A stretch of 6,143 bases of DNA from Vulcanimicrobiota bacterium (lineage in GTDB: Bacteria > Vulcanimicrobiota > Vulcanimicrobiia > Vulcanimicrobiales > Vulcanimicrobiaceae): assembly GCA_003155175.1 (NCBI GenBank), contig PMFP01000093.1, positions 247 through 6,389 of the forward strand. Direction: 5' to 3'. Numbering within the stretch: position 1 is the first letter of the stretch; each line of letters starts with the position of its first letter. The translations under genes and the position numbers were made by a program. A model generated the notes under the pieces. The model was not told the origin of the DNA, ran no database searches, and worked only from the letters and a program-made list of their open reading frames with translations. This document shows positions 5,250-6,143 of this stretch, piece after piece.

Positions 5250-6143
5250 TTAGAACTTGAGCCCGAGCCCGACGTATCCGCCATTCTGCGTGTAGGATAC
5301 GGGAGCGCCGCTCTTGTTGTTTCCGCTGTTCCCGAGCCATCCGAGGTCGAGGTACAGCGGGCCGGCGATCACGTAGTTGACGCCGATCTGGTATTTGCTA
5401 ACCCGGTACGCGACCGTGTAACCATTGCCGAACGGATCGGTGAAGTTACCGTGCGCGTTGGGATAGTACCAGTAGCTGCCGTAGTACGTGAACGTGTGGT
5501 TGAGATCCGGCAGTTTTTCGATACCGTATCCGAAGCCTTGAACCTTCGGATAACCGTAGTTGCCGGAAGACGAGTACCAGCCAACACCGATGTAGATGCG
5601 AGGATCGAGGACCTTCAGTGCAAAGCGACCGTCGAAGTCCGTATCGCGGACGTTGAATCCGGGAACGAACGTCGAACCCTGGCCGCCGATGGTCGTCACG
5701 TAGCAACGAGCATCGTTCACGTTGCCGGAGCAGGCGTGATTGTATTGGAACTGACGGACGTCGCCTTCGATCATCCATGGGAGGTTGAACAGGTTGAACT
5801 CCCACGCACCGCGCGCGGAGTAGTTGAAGCCCTGCGTTCCGTTACCCGCGGTGAACTCGTTGTACGTCTTCGGTGAGACGAGGTAGTCGCCAACGATGAA
5901 CAGGTCGTGGTACGGAGTCGCGACGGGCGCCGGGGTCGGCGTCGGCGCCGGGGTTGCCGGCGGCGGCGGAGCCGGTGTCGGGGGAGGCGTCGGGGGAATG
6001 TAACGCACGACGACGAGTTGCTTGTCGGCAACCCACAGAACGTACGCGCCCATGCCTTCCGAGATCACGCGGATCGGAACGAGAACGTTACCCTGATACA
6101 TGATCGGCGGAACGTCCAGCGGACGCGATTCGCCGTTGATGAC
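5250..6143 (-). CDS. copper-amine-oxidase-type stalk domain fused to a predicted outer-membrane beta-barrel; 5' end outside window
   Basis: The frame is open to the right edge, so the N-terminus, presumably with a signal peptide, is missing; the Met at 6101 is internal. Of the 297 visible residues, 1-48 are the second half of a stalk domain of the copper amine oxidase N-terminal type (pattern INGESRPLDVPPI, then VLVPIRVISEGMGAYVLW). Residues 49-77 are a Pro/Thr/Ala-rich linker. From about residue 78 to the end, alternating polar and hydrophobic, aromatic- and Gly-rich segments suggest membrane-spanning strands, for example RIYIGVGWYSSS, HTFTYYGSYWYY, YQIGVNYVIAG and a last strand GGYVGLGLKF. 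The final residue is Phe, as in proteins assembled by the BAM machinery. Cys138 and Cys147 could form a loop disulfide. The stalk may bind cell wall or another envelope component while the barrel sits in the outer membrane. The function is unknown; no enzyme motif is seen. A strong terminator follows. Confidence 0.82.
   Translation of the reverse strand, partial: VINGESRPLDVPPIMYQGNVLVPIRVISEGMGAYVLWVADKQLVVVRYIPPTPPPTPAPPPPATPAPTPTPAPVATPYHDLFIVGDYLVSPKTYNEFTAGNGTQGFNYSARGAWEFNLFNLPWMIEGDVRQFQYNHACSGNVNDARCYVTTIGGQGSTFVPGFNVRDTDFDGRFALKVLDPRIYIGVGWYSSSGNYGYPKVQGFGYGIEKLPDLNHTFTYYGSYWYYPNAHGNFTDPFGNGYTVAYRVSKYQIGVNYVIAGPLYLDLGWLGNSGNNKSGAPVSYTQNGGYVGLGLKF
5916..5999 (-). repeat. low-complexity Pro/Ala/Thr-coding tract (linker of the envelope protein)
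   Basis: This stretch is made of short imperfect GC-rich repeats such as GCCGGGGTCGGCGTCGG. On the minus strand it encodes the PPTPPPTPAPPPP-type linker between the stalk domain and the barrel. Such tracts vary in length between strains by slippage; here the frame stays open across it. Confidence 0.7.

Noticed and set aside
4710..5876. 388-codon open frame on the plus strand running across rpsK, the leader and the barrel gene
   Set aside because: It is antisense to two clear genes and has Arg/Val-rich shadow composition with no recognisable domain. It also passes through both terminator hairpins.
6099..6101. ATG as the start of the envelope protein
   Set aside because: The frame continues upstream to the window edge with in-family stalk-domain sequence (INGESRPLDVPPI), so this Met is internal.

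Overview
This is a high-GC bacterial window with no mobile element, CRISPR array, tRNA or rRNA. It reads as chromosomal core genome. The organism is a diderm, because the partial gene at the right edge looks like an outer-membrane beta-barrel ending in a C-terminal phenylalanine. A copper-amine-oxidase-type 'stalk' domain joined to a barrel, the Cys4 (zinc) form of ribosomal protein S4, high GC and GTG/TTG starts make me suspect a little-studied phylum such as Eremiobacterota (WPS-2) or Armatimonadota. That is an impression from memory; the window does not prove it.

Left block (1-2357), carbon and amino-acid metabolism. The 5' part of a delta-1-pyrroline-5-carboxylate (glutamate semialdehyde) dehydrogenase gene runs leftward off the edge. 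It is divergent, across a 164-nt spacer, from lhgO, which encodes an FAD-dependent L-2-hydroxyglutarate oxidase. The two enzymes feed the glutamate and 2-oxoglutarate pools respectively. Four bases after lhgO lies a small gene for a very hydrophobic unrecognised membrane protein, probably co-transcribed with it. It ends only 5 bases from the end of the oppositely oriented ribosomal operon.

Middle block (2363-4829, minus strand), the distal part of the classical alpha operon in transcription order rpsK-rpsD-rpoA-rplQ (S11, S4, RNA polymerase alpha, L17). All four are intact. rpsM (S13), rpmJ and infA, which usually precede rpsK, are not here.

Control region (4830-5249), about 420 bases without a protein gene. 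It holds a convincing minus-strand sigma-70-type promoter with a 17-bp spacer, a predicted ~195-nt GC-rich leader with several hairpins (some mutually exclusive) before a TTG-initiated rpsK, a two-tier hairpin, and two back-to-back terminator-like hairpins. One of these has a perfect 17-bp stem.

Right block (5250-6143, minus strand): the C-terminal 297 residues of a cell-envelope protein made of a stalk domain, a Pro/Ala/Thr linker and a predicted outer-membrane barrel. Its terminator separates it from the ribosomal operon.

I found no clearly new defence or mobile system. The most interesting part is the split alpha operon with its own promoter and structured leader.
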